Origin: Azohydromonas lata NBRC 102462
GTDB taxonomy: Bacteria > Pseudomonadota > Gammaproteobacteria > Burkholderiales > Burkholderiaceae_C
Direction of reading: 5' to 3'
Assembly (NCBI GenBank): GCA_945878385.1
Contig: CAMCTE010000114.1
Location: forward strand, 1 to 8,645
DNA: 8,645 nucleotides
The notes under the pieces were generated by a model, which did no database searches, was not told the origin of the DNA, and saw nothing but the letters and a program-made list of their open reading frames with translations. Position 1 is the stretch's first letter. Each line of letters opens with the position of its first letter. Both the position numbers and the translations under genes were made by a program. Positions 6,677 through 8,645 of this stretch are shown one piece after another.

Positions 6677-7893
6677 AGCCACCGTTTCAAATGCGCATAC
6701 ACCTCGGCGCTGGACAGCAGGTCCAGATGCCCGGTTTCATCCACCACCACCTGGCGCTGTGCATCGAATGCAAGGCGGCGGCCGGGATCACGGTGGTGGC
6801 CCAGCGCGCTGTCGACCGGCACCAATCCATCACCCCACAACCGCGCCTTCAAGTGCCCACGCGAACGCCCCAGGCTGGCCGCCACCGCATAGCAGCGCAC
6901 CCCTGCTGGCAGGTTCACCGGCGAAACGCCTCGCTGTTGGTCTGCACCCGCGGGGTCTCCCACGATGCGGCCGCGCCGCAGGTCCGTGATGCCCGCGCTG
7001 CGCACTTTGCCCAAGCGGGCCAACGGCGCTGCGTAAGGCGCGGCACCCAGCAACAGGTCGATGCCGTGGCCAGCCCGCTCCAAGGGCGCGCCGTGGTGCG
7101 GCGACCCAAGGCACACCAAGTCGCCCACGAGCGCTGGCCAGCGCAGCCCTTCACGCGTGTCCAGCCCAGCTTGATGCAGCGCACTGCGCGCCACCAAGCC
7201 GCCCATGCTGTGGCCCAACAGCACCAGGCGCTCAATCGGTACGGGCCAGGTGTCCACCAGACGCTGCATCTGCGCCGCCAGCATGCGGCCGTTCGCGGCG
7301 ATGCTCAAGCCGCTGTTGTAGTGGAGATAAATGGGCGTGTAGCCCCCGTCGCGCGCAAGCGCCAGCCCGTGGTCGTGTTCATCGCGATGCCATTGCAGAT
7401 GGTTCATGCACAGGCCATGGATCAGCACGAGCAGCTTGGGGCCCGCATGGGGCAGGGCCACACGCAGCGCTTCCTGGTTCATCAGCAGCGGCAAGCCTGC
7501 GTGGCAAAACTTCATGGTGATGGCCAGCGGATTGGCGGTGGCCGCCAGATGGTCCCCCACGACACCGTTCAGTGCGCAGAGCACCGCTTCACGCTCGGGC
7601 CGCGATGCCTGGCTCGGTGTAGCGTGGGCCAACAGCGGCTCAAGCAGGCCGAACAACGCCTCGGCACTGCCGCCCACCAGGCGCGTGACACCACCCACGG
7701 TTCGATAGACGAGCCCCGTGATGCCGCTCGTGCGCTCTCGAGGTGGCTGGGCATCGCCCACGAAGGGCAACCGCGGCGCGCTGGTAATGCGCGCGTGCAT
7801 CGCCTCCACCAGGCTCGCCAACCCTGCCACGGCATCGGTGGTCAGGCGTGCAACACCGCGCAGATCGGAGGCTTGCAGGAATGGTGGAGTCAT
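6670..7893 (-). CDS. Alpha/beta hydrolase, lipase/esterase-like
   Basis: The 407-residue protein has an alpha/beta-hydrolase core from about residue 150 onward. LLVLIHGLCMNHLQW (154-168) supplies the oxyanion-hole HG. LVLLGHSMGGLVAR (223-236) is the nucleophile elbow with S229. LVCLGSPHHGAPLER (259-273) is typical of PGAP1/lipase-like members. RLWGDGLVPVDSALG (351-365) gives a likely acid D355, and DETGHLDLL (385-393) the catalytic H389. The triad therefore looks complete. Residues 1-150 form an extra helical N-terminal region (including LTTDAVAGLASLVEAMH) with no known motif that I can name. There is no signal peptide, so action in the cytoplasm is likely. Substrate is unknown; an ester or lipid is a family-level guess. 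The start has only a weak, distant AGGG, and the tRNA terminator hairpin ends 21 nt upstream. Confidence 0.88.
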   Translation of the reverse strand: MTPPFLQASDLRGVARLTTDAVAGLASLVEAMHARITSAPRLPFVGDAQPPRERTSGITGLVYRTVGGVTRLVGGSAEALFGLLEPLLAHATPSQASRPEREAVLCALNGVVGDHLAATANPLAITMKFCHAGLPLLMNQEALRVALPHAGPKLLVLIHGLCMNHLQWHRDEHDHGLALARDGGYTPIYLHYNSGLSIAANGRMLAAQMQRLVDTWPVPIERLVLLGHSMGGLVARSALHQAGLDTREGLRWPALVGDLVCLGSPHHGAPLERAGHGIDLLLGAAPYAAPLARLGKVRSAGITDLRRGRIVGDPAGADQQRGVSPVNLPAGVRCYAVAASLGRSRGHLKARLWGDGLVPVDSALGHHRDPGRRLAFDAQRQVVVDETGHLDLLSSAEVYAHLKRWLA

Positions 7894-7914
7894 CGTGAAA
7901 GGGGCCCTGAAACG

Positions 7915-7941
7915 ACAAACCCCGCACGGGGCGGGGTTTGT
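7915..7941 (-). terminator. Intrinsic terminator after tRNA-fMet
   Basis: ACAAACCCCG (7915-7924) and CGGGGTTTGT (7932-7941) form a perfect 10-bp stem with a 7-nt loop. Read leftward, the stem ends in TTTGT and continues into CGTTTC, a modest T-rich tail. It lies 28 bp after the tRNA 3' end and fits a tRNA transcript terminator. Because it ends 21 nt before the hydrolase ATG, it also lies in the path of any transcript reaching that gene from upstream. Confidence 0.8.
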
Positions 7942-7969
7942 GGGGTGCCTGCTTGCACAAGCTCTTTGT

Positions 7970-8046
<77 letters not shown>

Positions 8047-8058
8047 TCAGAGCCTCGC

Positions 8059-8064
8059 AGTATA
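8059..8064 (-). promoter_or_regulatory. -10 box of the tRNA-fMet promoter
   Basis: TATACT on the minus strand lies 12 nt before the tRNA 5' end, giving a leader of about 6 nt, usual for tRNA genes. No convincing -35 hexamer is seen 16-18 nt further upstream, where the 3' end of the next gene (stop at 8089) begins, so the -35 would be weak. The GC-rich stretch just after the -10 (GCGAGGC) resembles a stringent-control discriminator. Confidence 0.55.
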
Positions 8065-8088
8065 GCGCACTTTCGTTGCGCCCTGAGA

Positions 8089-8499
8089 TCAGGAAGCCTT
8101 GAGCGTGCTCTTGCCCGACGTCGGTGTCGAGGCCGAGGGCGGCGTCACCGCGGCTGCCTTGTCCACTTTGGCGGGAACCTTCGCGGAGGGCTTCACCGAC
8201 TCGGCCTTTGCCGTGCTGGGTGCCGCCACCGGCGCCGTCTTCGCCACCGCAGCAGGCGCCACAGCCGCCGCAGGTCCCGTCGGTGCAGTGGCTGCCGCTG
8301 CGGTCGTCTTGGCCGAGGCAGCGGACGCAGCCGGGGTGGCCGCCGGGTTCGTGGCCGTTACGGATGCCGGTGCCGCAGCAGTAGGCTTTGCCGCCGTCGT
8401 TGCAGCAGGCGCCGTGGTCGCAGCGGCCGGGGTTTGTGCCAGGGCCATGCCCGACAGCGCAGTGAACACGGTGACAGCGATGGTGGACTTGACGTTCAT
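8089..8499 (-). CDS. Exported Ala/Thr/Pro/Lys-rich low-complexity protein
   Basis: This 136-residue protein opens with a clear Sec signal peptide: basic MNVK, a hydrophobic stretch to about residue 17, and ALA-Q as the likely signal peptidase I site after residue 21. The mature ~115 residues are about 38% alanine, with many Thr, Pro, Ser and Lys and almost no acidic or aromatic residues (one Glu, one Asp). It should be disordered, basic and periplasmic or cell-wall associated. No cysteine is present, so it is not a lipoprotein. AGGAGA lies 7 nt before the ATG (8507-8512), strong support for translation. Codon choice varies among the alanines, so it is not a simple DNA repeat. Similar poorly conserved proteins are common in Burkholderiales; the function is unknown. 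An alternative view is spurious translation of GC-rich DNA, but the signal peptide and ribosome site argue against that. Confidence 0.75.
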   Translation of the reverse strand: MNVKSTIAVTVFTALSGMALAQTPAAATTAPAATTAAKPTAAAPASVTATNPAATPAASAASAKTTAAAATAPTGPAAAVAPAAVAKTAPVAAPSTAKAESVKPSAKVPAKVDKAAAVTPPSASTPTSGKSTLKAS

Positions 8500-8506
8500 G
8501 TGGTCT

Positions 8507-8512
8507 TCTCCT
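8507..8512 (-). promoter_or_regulatory. Ribosome binding site of the Ala-rich exported protein
   Basis: AGGAGA on the minus strand, 7 nt before the ATG at 8499. It is the best Shine-Dalgarno in the window and fixes the start at the signal peptide. Confidence 0.7.
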
Positions 8513-8520
8513 GAAGGCGT

Positions 8521-8645
8521 TTCGAGTGTCGCAATTTGCTCCGACTCTCTTGAGCAGGGCCGGTGTGGCCTTGCACCTTCAACGAAGTGGATGACACCGC
8601 TGTTGACGATTTTTCAAATCTATATTTTTTCGCGCTTGGTCAACC
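8521..8645 (-). promoter_or_regulatory. AT-rich upstream region of the Ala-rich protein gene
   Basis: No gene is seen here. The stretch 8608-8630 is sharply AT-rich compared with the rest and contains GATTT-TTC-AAATC (8608-8620). It is bracketed by the inverted pair GTTGAC (8602-8607) and GTCAAC (8639-8644). TTGACC on the minus strand (8638-8643) could be a -35, but no TATAAT-like box lies at proper spacing. A promoter is likely somewhere in this region; its exact position is not resolved and it may be shared with a divergent gene beyond the window. Confidence 0.3.

Overview
The window is GC-rich, ordinary-looking chromosomal DNA. The protein types (a PaeA/YtfL-like transporter, a cyanide-insensitive bd oxidase, a COQ8-like kinase, a short CCGSGTC protein) and codon use suggest a betaproteobacterium of the order Burkholderiales, probably close to Comamonadaceae. 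This placement is inferred from family resemblance, not from a database search. I see no transposase, phage gene, CRISPR array or other sign of a recently acquired island.

Layout, left to right. At 1-445 (+) is the 3' part of a SixA-like histidine phosphatase gene cut by the window edge. It converges with a CNNM/CorC-type membrane transporter of the PaeA (YtfL) group at 486-1790 (-). Next is a leftward cluster that looks like one transcription unit: a GbsR/MarR-type regulator (4360-4923), cydA (2905-4263) and cydB (1904-2908). The last two overlap by ATGA and encode a two-subunit quinol oxidase of the short-Q-loop, CIO-like type. Divergent from the regulator, across a 158-bp gap, is a COQ8/ADCK-type atypical kinase (5082-6419, +). 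The gap carries a strong near-palindrome (4969-4986) with a repeated half-site, a good operator candidate.

The kinase gene overlaps tail to tail with a 62-residue cysteine-rich protein (6385-6573, -). An alpha/beta hydrolase with an intact Ser-Asp-His set follows (6670-7893, -). An initiator tRNA-fMet gene (7970-8046, -) has its own -10 element and a 10-bp terminator stem that ends only 21 nt before the hydrolase start. The right end holds an exported Ala/Thr/Pro/Lys-rich low-complexity protein (8089-8499, -) and its AT-rich upstream region.

The biological thread is quinone-linked respiration. The bd oxidase burns ubiquinol, its probable regulator sits directly upstream in the same direction, and a COQ8-like protein of the family that supports ubiquinone synthesis is divergent from them and could share the operator region. 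I found no clearly new multi-gene system. The points most worth checking are the operator and regulator pairing for the oxidase, the COQ8-type (not UbiB-type) kinase beside it, and the small cysteine protein overlapping the kinase gene.
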